This document shows, in pieces, positions 8,477 through 17,360 of a DNA stretch of 64,000 nucleotides. Source of the stretch: Gemmatimonadota bacterium (lineage in GTDB: Bacteria; Gemmatimonadota; Gemmatimonadetes; Longimicrobiales; Gaopeijiaceae); contig JAJDVT010000102.1 in NCBI GenBank assembly GCA_022826005.1, positions 1 to 64,000 on the forward strand. Reading direction: 5' to 3'. The position numbers and the translations under genes were made by a program. A model generated the notes under the pieces. It saw only the letters and a list, made by a program, of their open reading frames with translations, was not told where the DNA came from and did no database searches. The first letter of the stretch is position 1. Each line of letters begins with the position of its first letter.

Positions 8477-9536
8477 CTACCCCCCCACCTCAAATCCCAC
8501 CACGTTCCTCGTTTCCCTGCTGAACTCCACGCCCACCAGGAACACCTCCCCGCCGCCGCCCCGGTACTTGGCCGCGTAGTCCCTCTCGCGCAATTGTGCC
8601 ATTGCCGCCCCCTCCGGCTCCCTTTCCACGACCTTGAACTCGAACAGGTAGACATCGGCACCGAACCGCACCGCCATGTCGAGGCGGCCGTGGCTGCTCG
8701 AGTCCTCCACCGTGATGTCCAGGCCGAGCGCCGCAAAACAGGAGTAGAACACGCTCGCGTAGTACCCTTCGTAGTTGGCGATGTCGTTGTTGGTGTACCA
8801 CTCGTACGGGATGCTCGCAAAGAACGCCTGGAACAGGCTCTCGAGTCCCTCGAAGTCGTTCTTCTCAAGGAGTTCGCGCAGGCGGACGCTGTGTGTCGAT
8901 CAGGTTGTTGAGACCCGAGAACAGGCTGACATTGGAGAACTTGCTCACACCCGTGAAGAAGCTGAAGCGGATGTCCGCGTCGGCGTCCTTGACGACCCCG
9001 AAGACCCCGCGCAGGAAGTCGCGGTTGGCCCGGGCGGTGTCGGGCGCGTCCAGGACATTGAGGATGGGCTTGTCGTACTCGTCAACCAGGACGGCTACGG
9101 GCTCGCCGTCCTTCCGGCGAAGAGCCTCGACCAGGGCGGCAAGGCGCTCGGGGCAGGTGTCGTACTTCGCGACGACGCCCGACCGGCGTTCCACGGAATC
9201 CAGCTGGACCATGACGTTGGCGTGCAGCGCACCCGGGTCCCTGAAGCTCCCCCCGCCGAAGCTGAGGCGGAGCACGGGGTTGCGGGCGGACCAGTCCTAC
9301 TTGTGGTGAATGTCCAAGCCGTGGAACAGGGCCTCGCTTCCCTCAAACACCTCGCTCAGCGTGTCCAGAAAAAGGCTCTTGCCGAACCTCCGGGGCCGGG
9401 AAAGGAAGTAGTGCTTGCCTTCGTCCAGCAGCCTTCGCACGTAAGGCGTCTTGTCCACGTAGTAGTGGCCGCCCTGCCGGATTTCCCGGAAGGTCTGAAT
9501 GCCGATGGGCAGCTTGGACCGGGATCGAGAGTTCAT
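8477..9536 (-). pseudogene. decayed AAA-ATPase / PD-(D/E)XK nuclease-like protein (DUF1703 type)
   Basis: Three fragments of one gene lie in order. Fragment 1 (9536-9300) has the N-terminus PIGIQTFREIRQGGHYYVDKT and SRPRRFGKSLFLDTL (AAA Walker A equivalent). It meets an in-frame TAG at 9299-9297, where intact relatives continue straight into DWS...PVLRLSFGGG. Fragment 2 (9296 to about 8880, same frame) carries VLVDEYDKPILN (Walker B equivalent) and FTGVSKFSNVSLFSGLNNLID. At about 8880 the frame changes and the text jumps to RLRELLEKNDFEGLESLFQAFFASIPYEWY. It ends with the PD-(D/E)XK nuclease core GRLDMAVRFGADVYLFEFKVVE. The segment normally between NLID and the nuclease region is missing. So there is one nonsense codon plus one internal deletion with frameshift. 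Such genes are mobile-element-like and multicopy in many genomes. Confidence 0.85.
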
Positions 9537-9637
9537 CGGGGTCCGCTTCGGAGTCAGTACGATTCACCAGAACGGACGCTAGGCGGGCAGCCATTCGCTA
9601 GCCACCCTAACGATGGCTTGAGACCCGGCGGCGTGAG

Positions 9638-10705
9638 TCACCGCCGGGACAGCCGCGGCTTCAGGATGCGGAGGAACGGCACTCCGGCCTCGGTCTCGTC
9701 GTAGCCGATCACATAGCGGGAACTCCCGTCAAAGCCGTCGAATACGCCGTCGTGGTGAGAGCGCGCCAGCGTCCGGCCGGTACCGGGATCCACAAGATCG
9801 AGCCACCCGTCTCGCAATTGGACGATGTCGATTTCATGCAGCCTCGCCTCCGGCGGTGGAGGTGGACCCGTCCAGTCCAGATCGGCTGTGTGCCAAACGA
9901 GCCAGAGTCCCCGATCGTCCAGCATCGCTGCGCTCATCGTCGCTTGCGAGAACTCGTCGCCGCCCCCGTCAAACTCCGCAACTCGACGATCGAAGACCAT
10001 GCCGATCTTCGGTTCCGGCGCCAGGTCCCAGCGGACGAGGCGGTTGACCTCTCGCGGCACCGACCAAACCGTATCGTCCCTCCCCGCAACGCGCGTGCTC
10101 GTGGCCCAGGGCGTCACTTCGGGCGAATAGACCCCTCCATCGTGGCCATATGAGGCCATCTCCCCGGAAGGCCGCAATACGTGGAGCTTGTGACCCACGG
10201 ACTCGGGGGTCGGGACGAGGGCCACGAACACCACCACGTCATCGCTCAACACGGCGGCGGACCTGACCTCTCCCGGAAAGCGGTCGGTGCGGACCACCCG
10301 AAAGTCGTGGTCAAGCATCGTTCGACCCTTATGATACTCGAAAACGTGGATGTATCGGGGACCCACGCCGATGTGCGAGATGGACTGGTACTCCCCCGGG
10401 CCAGACCCCCGTCCCCCGATGGTCCGCTGGTAGGTGCCAGTCGAATCGAACAACGCGATCTCGGCTTCCCTGGAATTCCAGAGCAGGATGCGGCCCCGCC
10501 GGTCCACGGCGACATGAGAAAACAGTGAGACAAGTTCCACGCCGGGTCCGTCCAGGCCGCCGATGCTCACGATGGTGTCAAGCGTGATGACACATTCCAG
10601 GCAGGTCACCCGGCCAGACACCTCCTCGGCCTCCTGCGCGCGAAGGCAAGTAACGGTGGCGTGACACGCTCCAAGAGCGAACAGCAGGCTGCAAGCGATC
10701 CTCAT
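9638..10705 (-). CDS. exported 6-bladed beta-propeller protein
   Basis: 355 residues with an N-terminal signal peptide (cleavage near LRAQEA, residue 24). It is followed by the beginning of a 6-bladed propeller of the NHL/TolB-like type: VAVDRRGRILLWNSREAEIALFD, then the family hallmark GGRGSGPGEYQSI. A CLEC pair sits just after the signal peptide, as in the tandem propellers at 44046-47590. The function of these proteins is unknown; they are often annotated only by fold. The start lies four bases after the stop of the amidohydrolase lipoprotein gene, so the two are co-transcribed. Confidence 0.85.
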   Translation of the reverse strand: MRIACSLLFALGACHATVTCLRAQEAEEVSGRVTCLECVITLDTIVSIGGLDGPGVELVSLFSHVAVDRRGRILLWNSREAEIALFDSTGTYQRTIGGRGSGPGEYQSISHIGVGPRYIHVFEYHKGRTMLDHDFRVVRTDRFPGEVRSAAVLSDDVVVFVALVPTPESVGHKLHVLRPSGEMASYGHDGGVYSPEVTPWATSTRVAGRDDTVWSVPREVNRLVRWDLAPEPKIGMVFDRRVAEFDGGGDEFSQATMSAAMLDDRGLWLVWHTADLDWTGPPPPPEARLHEIDIVQLRDGWLDLVDPGTGRTLARSHHDGVFDGFDGSSRYVIGYDETEAGVPFLRILKPRLSRR

Positions 10706-10709
10706 GGGG

Positions 10710-12563
10710 CTACCCCTCGGAGGCGAGCTGGGCGGCCGCCGCCCCGATTGCAGCCACCTCCCCGTTGAACACCGTCATCTCGCACACCATGTCGCGCAGT
10801 TCCCCGGTCGGCACCGTCAGCGGGTTGCGGTCCCAGACGGCCAGGTCCGCATACTTGCCGGGCTCGATCGTCCCCACCTTGTCCTCCAGGAACATCTGGT
10901 GGGCCGCCCAGATGGTAAACGACCGCAGCGCCGTCTCCGCATCGACCGACTCGGCCGTGCCGTAGGGCGCCTCGCCGTAGACACCCAGCAGCGGCTGGCG
11001 CGCGACCGAGGCCCACACGCCGTACCGGGCCGGGAAGGGCGTGACGAAGAAGTCCGACCCGCTGGCCCAGATCATGCCGCGCTCCCGGTAGGACCGGAAG
11101 GGGTTGAGGCGAAGGGCGCGCTGGGGTCCGAAGTTGCCTGCGTAGGTGTCGCCGATCCACCAGGTGAAGGTCGGGGATGGCTCCGGGTAGCCGGCCTGCC
11201 AGTCACGCTGCAGCTCGGCCATGGCGTCGAGGGCGTGGTCGGTGGGGATGTTGGAGTGGATGATGCTGTGGCGGAGGCCGGGGGTCGGGGTGGCCACGAG
11301 GGCCTCCTGGATGCTCTCGACCGTCCAGTCGATGGCGCGGGCGCCGATGGCGTGCATGCCGACGTGGAGGCCGGCGTCGTGGTAGGCCCGAAAGCGCCGG
11401 CGCAGCTCGTCGGGATCCATGGTGGGATAGCCGCGGTTGCCGGTGTCGGTGCCGGTGAATTCGCGGTTCCAGTCGTCGTATAGCCAGGCGGTGCGGGCGC
11501 CTCCGCTACCGTCGATGTAGAGCTTGACGCCGCCGGCGATCAGGCGGTCGTCTCCGGTGGATTCATAGGGGCGGGTGAAGGCAGCGAGGCGCTCGGCGTA
11601 GGCGCGAACCTCCTCGATGGGCCCGTCCAGCGCCCTCCACAGGACGAAGATGCGGACGGTGAGGTCGCCGTCGGCGAGGACGTCGGCGTACGCGTCCCAG
11701 GTGGCCTGTGTGATCCCCGGATCCTTGCCGCCGGTCATGCATTCGGCGTTGAAGGCGCCGGCCAGGGAGCGGATTCCCTCGCGCTGCTGGTCCGGGCCGA
11801 GGCGGGGGATGAGACGGGTGACGAGTCCCATCGCGGACTCCTTGAGGACGCCGGTGGGCTCTCCGGCTGCGTCACGGTCGATGGTGCCGCCGGGCGGATC
11901 CGGGGTGTCCGCGGTGATGCCCGCCATCTCGAGCGCGACCGAGTTGGCCACGCCGTAGTGACCCATGGTGTGCATCAGCCAGACGGGCCGGCCCTCGTCC
12001 ACCTCGTCCAGATCCGTCGCGTAGATGTACCGAACCTCCTCCAGCTTGCCCTCGTCCCACCCACCCCCCCGCACCCACTCGCCCTCGCCGACGAGGGCCG
12101 CCTGTTCGCCCACCATCCGCTGCACGTCGGCGATGTTCTCGACGTTCGGGTAGCTCATGTCGAGGTTGTATAGCCGGTTCGCGCCCCCGCTCGCGAAGTG
12201 CACGTGCGCGTCCATCAGCCCGGGGGTGACCGCGCGGCCCGCCAGGTCGACCCGCTCGGTTTCGGGCCCCACCATGGCTTCGATCTCCGCCACCGTCCCC
12301 ACGGCGACCACCCGCTCGCCACGCACCGCCACCGCTTCGGCCACGCGACTCTCCGGGTCGAGGGTGATAACGGGGCCACCCGTTAGCACCAGATCGGCTT
12401 CCAGGGGAGGCTCGGCTGCACACCCCACCACCATTAGGCATGCTGCCGAGGCGCAGACTGCCAGTGCGGTGCCGATGGCCGGGAAGGCGCGGACCCCCGG
12501 GGCGGGGCGGCGCGTAGGCCGGATTCCTACCTCAGATGTAAAGCCAACATTACCAAATGTCAT
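10710..12563 (-). CDS. amidohydrolase (YtcJ-like) lipoprotein
   Basis: Metal-dependent TIM-barrel hydrolase of the amidohydrolase-3/YtcJ group. The start is taken at ATG 12563, giving about 617 residues. The N-terminus ends in a lipobox (LMVVGC), so it is an exported lipoprotein. The N-terminal beta-sandwich (ADLVLTGGPVITLDPESRVAEAVAVRGERVVAVG) leads to the first metal motif LMDAHVHF. Later conserved pieces are HAIGARAIDWTVE, ASGSDFFVTPF (catalytic Asp region) and the C-terminal GTIEPGKYADLAVWDRNP. The substrate is unknown; relatives hydrolyse N-formyl or other amide bonds. It forms an operon with the downstream propeller. An A+T-rich motif shared with the Fic promoter overlaps its start. Confidence 0.88.
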   Translation of the reverse strand: MTFGNVGFTSEVGIRPTRRPAPGVRAFPAIGTALAVCASAACLMVVGCAAEPPLEADLVLTGGPVITLDPESRVAEAVAVRGERVVAVGTVAEIEAMVGPETERVDLAGRAVTPGLMDAHVHFASGGANRLYNLDMSYPNVENIADVQRMVGEQAALVGEGEWVRGGGWDEGKLEEVRYIYATDLDEVDEGRPVWLMHTMGHYGVANSVALEMAGITADTPDPPGGTIDRDAAGEPTGVLKESAMGLVTRLIPRLGPDQQREGIRSLAGAFNAECMTGGKDPGITQATWDAYADVLADGDLTVRIFVLWRALDGPIEEVRAYAERLAAFTRPYESTGDDRLIAGGVKLYIDGSGGARTAWLYDDWNREFTGTDTGNRGYPTMDPDELRRRFRAYHDAGLHVGMHAIGARAIDWTVESIQEALVATPTPGLRHSIIHSNIPTDHALDAMAELQRDWQAGYPEPSPTFTWWIGDTYAGNFGPQRALRLNPFRSYRERGMIWASGSDFFVTPFPARYGVWASVARQPLLGVYGEAPYGTAESVDAETALRSFTIWAAHQMFLEDKVGTIEPGKYADLAVWDRNPLTVPTGELRDMVCEMTVFNGEVAAIGAAAAQLASEG

Positions 12564-12582
12564 GTGCACTTTACTTTCTGTT
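12536..12582 (-). promoter_or_regulatory. A+T-rich motif at the amidohydrolase start, similar to the Fic promoter element
   Basis: Read on the minus strand, this stretch contains GTAAAGTGCACATGACA directly followed by TTTGGTAATGT. The Fic promoter region (55721-55759) carries GTAAAGTACACATTACA, identical at 15 of 17 positions, and also TTTGGTAA. Here ACATT-ACCA-AATGT is an inverted repeat with the same ACCA spacer as the Fic element. The start codon of the amidohydrolase lies inside it. A shared regulator or a shared mobile remnant are both possible; neither is shown. Confidence 0.3.
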
Positions 12583-12765
12583 CCCGTAGAGACACTCTGC
12601 ACTCGAACAGTGTCCTTGCGCCGAGGTTGATCCTCCGCCACAAGTCACTATACATTGTAGCTGGCCATGGTGGCCAAACGCGGTGCCGCCATGAGTGGCG
12701 GTTCCGTTTCGCGCAGGATGCACAGTCCCGCCCGATGTCAAACCCATGATAAAGGAGGTGATCAC

Positions 12766-12828
12766 TTGTCTAGTCCAAGTACCCAGCCCAACCCGGCAAG
12801 GGCAAGCGGTCGCCGCTTCGGCAGCTAA
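12766..12828 (+). CDS. candidate 20-residue small protein behind a perfect Shine-Dalgarno
   Basis: TTG at 12766 lies seven bases after GGAGG in AAAGGAGGTGATCAC. It opens a 20-codon frame ending in TAA, reading LSSPSTQ...GRRFGS, rich in Ser, Pro and Arg. An alternative is ATG 12746 in another frame (37 codons, ending at 12859), which would use the Shine-Dalgarno as coding sequence. No family is recognised. The case rests only on the unusually strong ribosome-binding site; it could also be a leader peptide for the hairpin downstream. Confidence 0.2.
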   Translation: MSSPSTQPNPARASGRRFGS

Positions 12829-12892
12829 GCCGAAACACGATCGAACGTTCGCGCCGTAAGCGGCCTTCGCGCCGGGTTGCGGCCGGTTCCAG

Positions 12893-12937
12893 AAGCCCCC
12901 GGAGGTTCTGTGTAGCGTCCAGAGCCTTCGGGGGCTT
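12893..12937. terminator. long GC-rich stem-loop, possible attenuator or terminator
   Basis: The arms AAGCCCCCGGAGG (12893-12905) and CCTTCGGGGGCTT (12925-12937) pair over 13 positions with one mismatch and enclose a 19-base loop. There is no run of T after the stem on either strand. It lies about 57 bases before the start of the PQQ gene at 12995. It could be a terminator for a short leader transcript, a 5'-UTR attenuator for the PQQ gene, or a structural RNA element. Confidence 0.45.
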
Positions 12938-12994
12938 ATCGTGTCCGGGAGCCATCGCCCTGCGGGCCGGCACCTACCCCACCGACGGTCTCTC

Positions 12995-14857
12995 ATGACG
13001 CTACGAACCCTCGCCCCCGCCGCGGTCTTCACCGCCTTCGCCTGCCTGGCCGCCCGCACTGCAGCGGAAGCCCAGCAGGGTCAGGAAGTCTTCGAGACGG
13101 CCTGCGCGAGCTGCCATTCGCCCGCCGGCACCGAGCGCGCACCCGGGACCCGGCTCCTCGCGCAGCTCACGCCGCGTGCGATCGTGGCCTCTCTGGAGGA
13201 CGGGGTGATGCGCGCGGAGGGCGCGGACCTGACGCCGGAGCAGCGCATTCAGGTGGCCGAGTACCTGACCCGCCGCCGCTACGAGGCCGGGGGTCTCCCG
13301 GAGTCCGTCTTCTGCGCCGCACCCGCCTGGACGGGGCTGGATCCTGCTGCCGCCTCCTGGATGGGGTTCGCGGGCAACCTGGCGGGCACCGGCTACCAGC
13401 CACCCGAGCGAGCGGGGCTGGACGCTTCCGACGTGCCGAACCTGGAGTTGCGCTGGGCGTTCGCCTTCCCCGGGGGGACGAACATGCGTACCTCGCCCGC
13501 GGTGGCCGGCGACGCGGCGCTCGTGGCCGGTCCCTTCGGCGAGGTGCTGGCCCTGGACCTCGCCACCGGCTGCGTCCGCTGGAGCTTCGAGGCCGACGCG
13601 ATGATCCGTGGCGCCATCGTGATCGGCGAGGGCCCGGAAGGCCGCTCCGCCGCATGGTTCGTGGACTCGCGCACCAACGCCTACGCCGTCGACCTGGAGA
13701 GCGGTTCCGTGATGTGGAAGGTGCGGGTCGGCTGGCACGCGGTGGCGTACGGCACGGGAAGCCCGGCGCTGCACGACGGGCGGCTGTACGTCCCCGTGTC
13801 CTCGCTGGAGGTCTCGATGGCAGGCGATCCGCGCTACGAGTGCTGCACCTCCGCCGGGGCGGTCGCGGCTCTCGATGCCGCCACGGGCGAGGTTCTCTGG
13901 TACCACCGCGTGATCCCGGGCTACTCGGAGGAGACGGGCCGCAACGGGATCGGGACGACGAATTGGGGCCCGTCCGGGGCGGCGGTCTGGTCGAGTCCCA
14001 CCATCGATCCGGCCCGCGGGCTGCTGTATGCCGGGACGGGCGAGAACCTGACCCACCCGGTGACCGGGACCAGCGACGCGATCCTGGCGCTGGAGCTCGC
14101 AACGGGGGAGCTGGCCTGGTCCTTCCAGGCGACTTCCGGCGACGCCTTCAACATGGCGTGCACACAGGCGGCCTTCCGCGAGAACTGCCCCGATCCTCCC
14201 GGACCGGACCTGGATTTCGGGATGGCGCCGATGCTCGTCACCCGGACCGACGGGAAGGAGATCCTGGTCGCGGGGCAGAAGTCCGGGACGGTGTGGGCGC
14301 TGGACCCCGACAATGGCGGAGCGCTCCTCTGGTCCACGTCGGTCGGCAAGGGCAGCGCACTCGGGGGGATTCACTGGGGGATGGCCGCGGACGGCCGCTA
14401 CGCCTACGCGCCTAACGCCGACCGGCAGGCCGTGATCGTGGACGTCAACCCGGAACGCGAGCGCTCGCCGGGTCTCTACGCGCTCGATCTCATGACCGGC
14501 GAGGTCGTGTGGAGCGCATTTCCACCGGAGGACGCCTGTCGCGGCAGGCCACGCTGCTTCCCCTCCAACTCGGCCGCGGCCACCGCCATCGACGGAGTCG
14601 TCTTCGCCGGCGGCCTGGACGGCGTCATCCGCGCCCACTCGACCGCCGACGGCCAGGTGATCTGGGAGTTCGACACGACGCAGCCCGTCGAAACCGTGGG
14701 CGGTGTTCCCGGGCGGGGCGGCGCCATCGACGGACCCGGACCGGTCGTCGCCGGAGGCTTGCTCTTCGTCAACAGCGGCTACGCGACCTTCGGCCAGATG
14801 CCGGGCAACCTGCTGCTGGCCTTCGGGGTCGGCGATCCGGACGGGCCGGGCAACTGA
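12995..14857 (+). CDS. exported cytochrome c - PQQ beta-propeller dehydrogenase (polyvinyl-alcohol-dehydrogenase-like)
   Basis: 620 residues from ATG 12995. A signal peptide is cleaved near AEAQQG. Next comes a small class I cytochrome c domain with haem motif CASCH at about residues 34-38. From about residue 110 there is a PQQ-type eight-bladed propeller with repeated blade signatures (ALDLATGCVRWSFE, AVDLESGSVMWKVRV, ALDAATGEVLWYHRV, ALELATGELAWSF, ALDLMTGEVVWSAF). The cytochrome-first, propeller-second order is that of polyvinyl alcohol dehydrogenase. Expected role: periplasmic oxidation of an alcohol with electrons passed through the attached haem. PQQ ligands were not verified residue by residue, and loss of cofactor binding is possible. 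Confidence 0.85.
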   Translation: MTLRTLAPAAVFTAFACLAARTAAEAQQGQEVFETACASCHSPAGTERAPGTRLLAQLTPRAIVASLEDGVMRAEGADLTPEQRIQVAEYLTRRRYEAGGLPESVFCAAPAWTGLDPAAASWMGFAGNLAGTGYQPPERAGLDASDVPNLELRWAFAFPGGTNMRTSPAVAGDAALVAGPFGEVLALDLATGCVRWSFEADAMIRGAIVIGEGPEGRSAAWFVDSRTNAYAVDLESGSVMWKVRVGWHAVAYGTGSPALHDGRLYVPVSSLEVSMAGDPRYECCTSAGAVAALDAATGEVLWYHRVIPGYSEETGRNGIGTTNWGPSGAAVWSSPTIDPARGLLYAGTGENLTHPVTGTSDAILALELATGELAWSFQATSGDAFNMACTQAAFRENCPDPPGPDLDFGMAPMLVTRTDGKEILVAGQKSGTVWALDPDNGGALLWSTSVGKGSALGGIHWGMAADGRYAYAPNADRQAVIVDVNPERERSPGLYALDLMTGEVVWSAFPPEDACRGRPRCFPSNSAAATAIDGVVFAGGLDGVIRAHSTADGQVIWEFDTTQPVETVGGVPGRGGAIDGPGPVVAGGLLFVNSGYATFGQMPGNLLLAFGVGDPDGPGN

Positions 14858-14967
14858 TGCGCCCGGGAGCGGCCGGTGAGGCCGAAGCGGCGAGAACGGC
14901 CTCCGGGTTGACCGCAGCGAAACGCCCAGGCTGGCCCAGGGCGGGCGAGTTCCGCACATTGTCACCC

Positions 14968-15816
14968 ATGAACAGAATACCCGTTCGCGCGCTCATTCTC
15001 GTGGCGCTCGCCGCCGCTTTCCCGGCGCTCGCGTACGCACAGGCGTCCGGCATCCCCCGCACACCCTCGGGCAGGCCCGACATGAACGGCCTGTGGCAGG
15101 CGCTCGGCAACGCCCATTGGGACATCGAGCCGCACGCCGCTCGTCCCGCCCTCGCCATGCAGCCCGGGCCCGTGATCCCGGTGCCGGCGAACGAGGTGCT
15201 CGCGCTGGGTGCCGTCGGGTCCGTCCCATCCGGCTATGGCGTCGTCGACGGGGGCGTGATTCCCTACCTGCCCGAGGCGCTGGCGCTGCGGGACGAGAAC
15301 CGTGAGCTGTGGCTGGAGCGCGACCCGGAGATCAAGTGCTTCCTGCCGGGGGTGCCGAGGGCGACCTACATGCCCTTCCCCTTCCAGATCTTCCAGAGCG
15401 ACACGAAGGTCTTCATGGCGTACGAGTACGCGGGCGCGATGCGAGAGGTCTACCTGGAGGATCCCGGTCCGCCGCAGGTCGACTCCTGGATGGGACAGTC
15501 GGTCGGCCGCTGGGAGGGCGACACCTTTGTTGTCGTGGTGAACGGCTTCAACGGGCAGGCGTGGCTGGACCGGGCGGGGAATCACCACAGCGCCGGCCTG
15601 ACGGTCACCGAGCGCTACACGATGATCGGTCCGGACCACATCATGTACGAGGCGGAGCTGGACGACCCGGAGACGTATGCGCGTCCCTGGAAGGTCCGCA
15701 TGCCGCTGTACCGCAACATCGATCCGAATGCCCGGCTTGGGCAGTTTCAGTGCGTGGAATTCGTCGAGGAGCTGATGTATGGACACCTGCGCAAGAATCC
15801 GATTCGCCGCCGGTAG
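14968..15816 (+). CDS. exported protein of a family found with DUF6152, function unknown
   Basis: 282 residues from ATG 14968, with a clear signal peptide (LALAAAFPALAYAQ-like, cleaved near residue 25). The mature part starts with GIPRTPSGRPDMNGLW, a motif shared by exported Acidobacteriota and Gemmatimonadota proteins of unknown function. It continues with EIKCFLPGVPRATYMPFPFQI, WMGQSVGRWEGDTFVVVVNGFN and RPWKVRMPLYR. The block before RWEGDTFVV resembles that of the next gene (SWGRWEGDTLVVETTN), so the two are distant paralogues in tandem. The C-terminus overlaps the next start by 38 bases. I know of no assigned activity; association with PQQ enzymes suggests a periplasmic role. Confidence 0.75.
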   Translation: MNRIPVRALILVALAAAFPALAYAQASGIPRTPSGRPDMNGLWQALGNAHWDIEPHAARPALAMQPGPVIPVPANEVLALGAVGSVPSGYGVVDGGVIPYLPEALALRDENRELWLERDPEIKCFLPGVPRATYMPFPFQIFQSDTKVFMAYEYAGAMREVYLEDPGPPQVDSWMGQSVGRWEGDTFVVVVNGFNGQAWLDRAGNHHSAGLTVTERYTMIGPDHIMYEAELDDPETYARPWKVRMPLYRNIDPNARLGQFQCVEFVEELMYGHLRKNPIRRR

Positions 15817-16903
15817 GAGGGGCGCCGTCCCGCTGACGCTGCCGGGCGCCGCCGCACTGGGCCTGGTTCCCGTCACTGCGGGTCTGGCCCCCGTCCTCGC
15901 GACGCCCGTCATCGCCCAGGAGCGCGAGGCCGCGGCGGTCGAATGGGTCGTTCCGCGCACGCCCTACGGACACCCCGACCTGCAGGGGAACTGGTCCAAC
16001 GCGACGGTCACCCCGATTCAGCGGCCGGAGGGACAGGGTCCGACGCACACCTGGGAAGCGGTGGCCCGGATCGAGGGATTCGTGCGCACCGCCCGTCAGA
16101 GGGGGGCCCGGGACAGCGATCCCAACCGGAGCGCGCCGCCGGTCGGAGGCATCTTCACCGGTGATCCGCGCAGCGACGCGGCGTCCGGGGGCACCGGCGG
16201 CTACAACTCCTTCTACATCGACTCGGGAGACCTGGTGGCGGTCTTCAACGGCGAGCCCCGGACCTCGCTGATCGTCTATCCGGAGAACGGGCGGACGCCG
16301 TCGCTCACCGACGAGGGTCGGGAGCGGCGCGCCGAGCGGAGGCGATTCGCCAGCCAGTTCGGCCAGTACGACAACCCGGAGAACCGGCCGCTGGCCGAGC
16401 GCTGCATCATGTCGTTCGGCTCCAACGGGGGGCCGCCGATGCTTCCCAACTACTTCTACAACAACAACTACACGATCGTGCAGACGCCGGACCATGTGAT
16501 GATCATGACCGAGATGGTGCACGACGTGCGGATCATCCGGCTGGGCGAGCGCAAACCGCTGCCTGCGCACATCCGCCCGTGGATGGGCGACTCCTGGGGC
16601 CGCTGGGAGGGCGACACGCTGGTCGTCGAGACCACGAACCTTCACCCGAATCAGACCCTGCAGGGCGTGGCGCCGTCGGAGGAGTTCAAGGTCATCGAGC
16701 GCTTCACCCGCGCCGACGAGCACACGATCAACTACGAGTTCACCGTCGAGGATCCGATCATGTGGAGCGGGCCCTGGAGGGGCGAGGTGCCCTTCAGGCG
16801 GCTCGACGGACTGGTCTACGAATACGCCTGCCACGAGGGCAACTACGCGCTCGAGAACGTGCTGCGCGGTGCCCGGGCGCAAGAGCGTCAGGAAGGAAGG
16901 TAG
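15779..16903 (+). CDS. exported protein, paralogue of the upstream gene, function unknown
   Basis: 374 residues. GAGGAG stands six bases before ATG 15779, which supports a start inside the preceding gene (38-base overlap). The N-terminus is a long Arg-containing export signal ending near TPVIAQEREA. The mature protein has the same plan as its neighbour: PRTPYGHPDLQGNW near the start, ERCIMSFGSNGGPPMLPNYFYNNN in the middle, then RPWMGDSWGRWEGDTLVVET and CHEGNYALENVLRG at the end. These are hallmarks of a widespread uncharacterised exported family. It is followed six bases later by a DUF6152 gene. Confidence 0.75.
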   Translation: MDTCARIRFAAGRRGAVPLTLPGAAALGLVPVTAGLAPVLATPVIAQEREAAAVEWVVPRTPYGHPDLQGNWSNATVTPIQRPEGQGPTHTWEAVARIEGFVRTARQRGARDSDPNRSAPPVGGIFTGDPRSDAASGGTGGYNSFYIDSGDLVAVFNGEPRTSLIVYPENGRTPSLTDEGRERRAERRRFASQFGQYDNPENRPLAERCIMSFGSNGGPPMLPNYFYNNNYTIVQTPDHVMIMTEMVHDVRIIRLGERKPLPAHIRPWMGDSWGRWEGDTLVVETTNLHPNQTLQGVAPSEEFKVIERFTRADEHTINYEFTVEDPIMWSGPWRGEVPFRRLDGLVYEYACHEGNYALENVLRGARAQERQEGR

Positions 16904-16909
16904 GGAACG

Positions 16910-17359
16910 ATGCGCAACAAATGGATTCTTCTGGCCGGCGCGGCGGCGCTGCTGGCCGCGGTCGCGGTTCCGGTGGTGGCCCACCACGCCTTTGGGGCGG
17001 AGTTCGATCGCAACGCGCCGATCAAGCTCCAGGGCAAGATCGTCAAGCTCGAGTGGGTGAATCCGCACACCTGGATCCACATCGAGATCGAGAAGGAAGA
17101 CGGGACCCAGGAAATATGGGCCGTGGAGGGTGGGACACCCAACGTATTGTTGCGTAGAGGGTTACGCCGAGACTGCCTGAAGCCCGGCGCGGAGATCATC
17201 GTGGACGGATACCAGGCCAAGGACCACTCCCTGAAGCGCGCCAACGGGCGCGACGTGACCTTCACCGACGGCAGCAAGATCTTCCTGGGCTCGTCCGGGA
17301 CGGGGGCGCCCTACGAGGAGGAACTCCTGAAGGCGAGGCGGCAGCAGGGGCGCTGCTGA
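16910..17359 (+). CDS. DUF6152 family exported protein
   Basis: 149 residues with a signal peptide ending at VVAHHAFG. The HHAFGAEFD start of the mature protein is the hallmark of DUF6152. The rest reads as a small beta-barrel-like domain (GKIVKLEWVNPHTWIHIEIE, EIWAVEGGTPNVLLRRGL, IIVDGYQAKD). An AGGAAGG ribosome site precedes the ATG. Function is unknown; the His pair at the mature N-terminus could bind metal, which is inference. It ends the plus-strand operon, facing the DUF6644 operon only two bases away. Confidence 0.85.
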   Translation: MRNKWILLAGAAALLAAVAVPVVAHHAFGAEFDRNAPIKLQGKIVKLEWVNPHTWIHIEIEKEDGTQEIWAVEGGTPNVLLRRGLRRDCLKPGAEIIVDGYQAKDHSLKRANGRDVTFTDGSKIFLGSSGTGAPYEEELLKARRQQGRC

Positions 17360-17360
17360 G

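Larger units (their letters stand above)
12564..12994. other. 431-base intergenic region with a strong Shine-Dalgarno, a tiny ORF and stem-loops
   Basis: This gap separates the divergent amidohydrolase and PQQ genes. It is less G+C-rich at 12630-12770 and carries two short hairpins: TGGCCA-TGG-TGGCCA at about 12661-12675 and GCCGCCA-TGAG-TGGCGG at about 12687-12703. AAAGGAGGTGATC (12751-12763) is a 13-base complement of the 16S 3' end, far stronger than most ribosome sites here. It is followed by a short open frame and then by the hairpin at 12893-12937. Promoters for both flanking genes presumably lie here, but I cannot assign hexamers with confidence. Confidence 0.5.

Noticed and set aside
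7225-8868. Long minus-strand frame across the M50 gene
   Set aside because: It overlaps the start of the TlpA-like gene and the whole M50 gene out of frame, and its translation is low-complexity.
13001-14965. Long frame antisense to the cytochrome c-PQQ gene
   Set aside because: The plus-strand gene has a signal peptide, CASCH and repeated PQQ blades; the antisense text has none.
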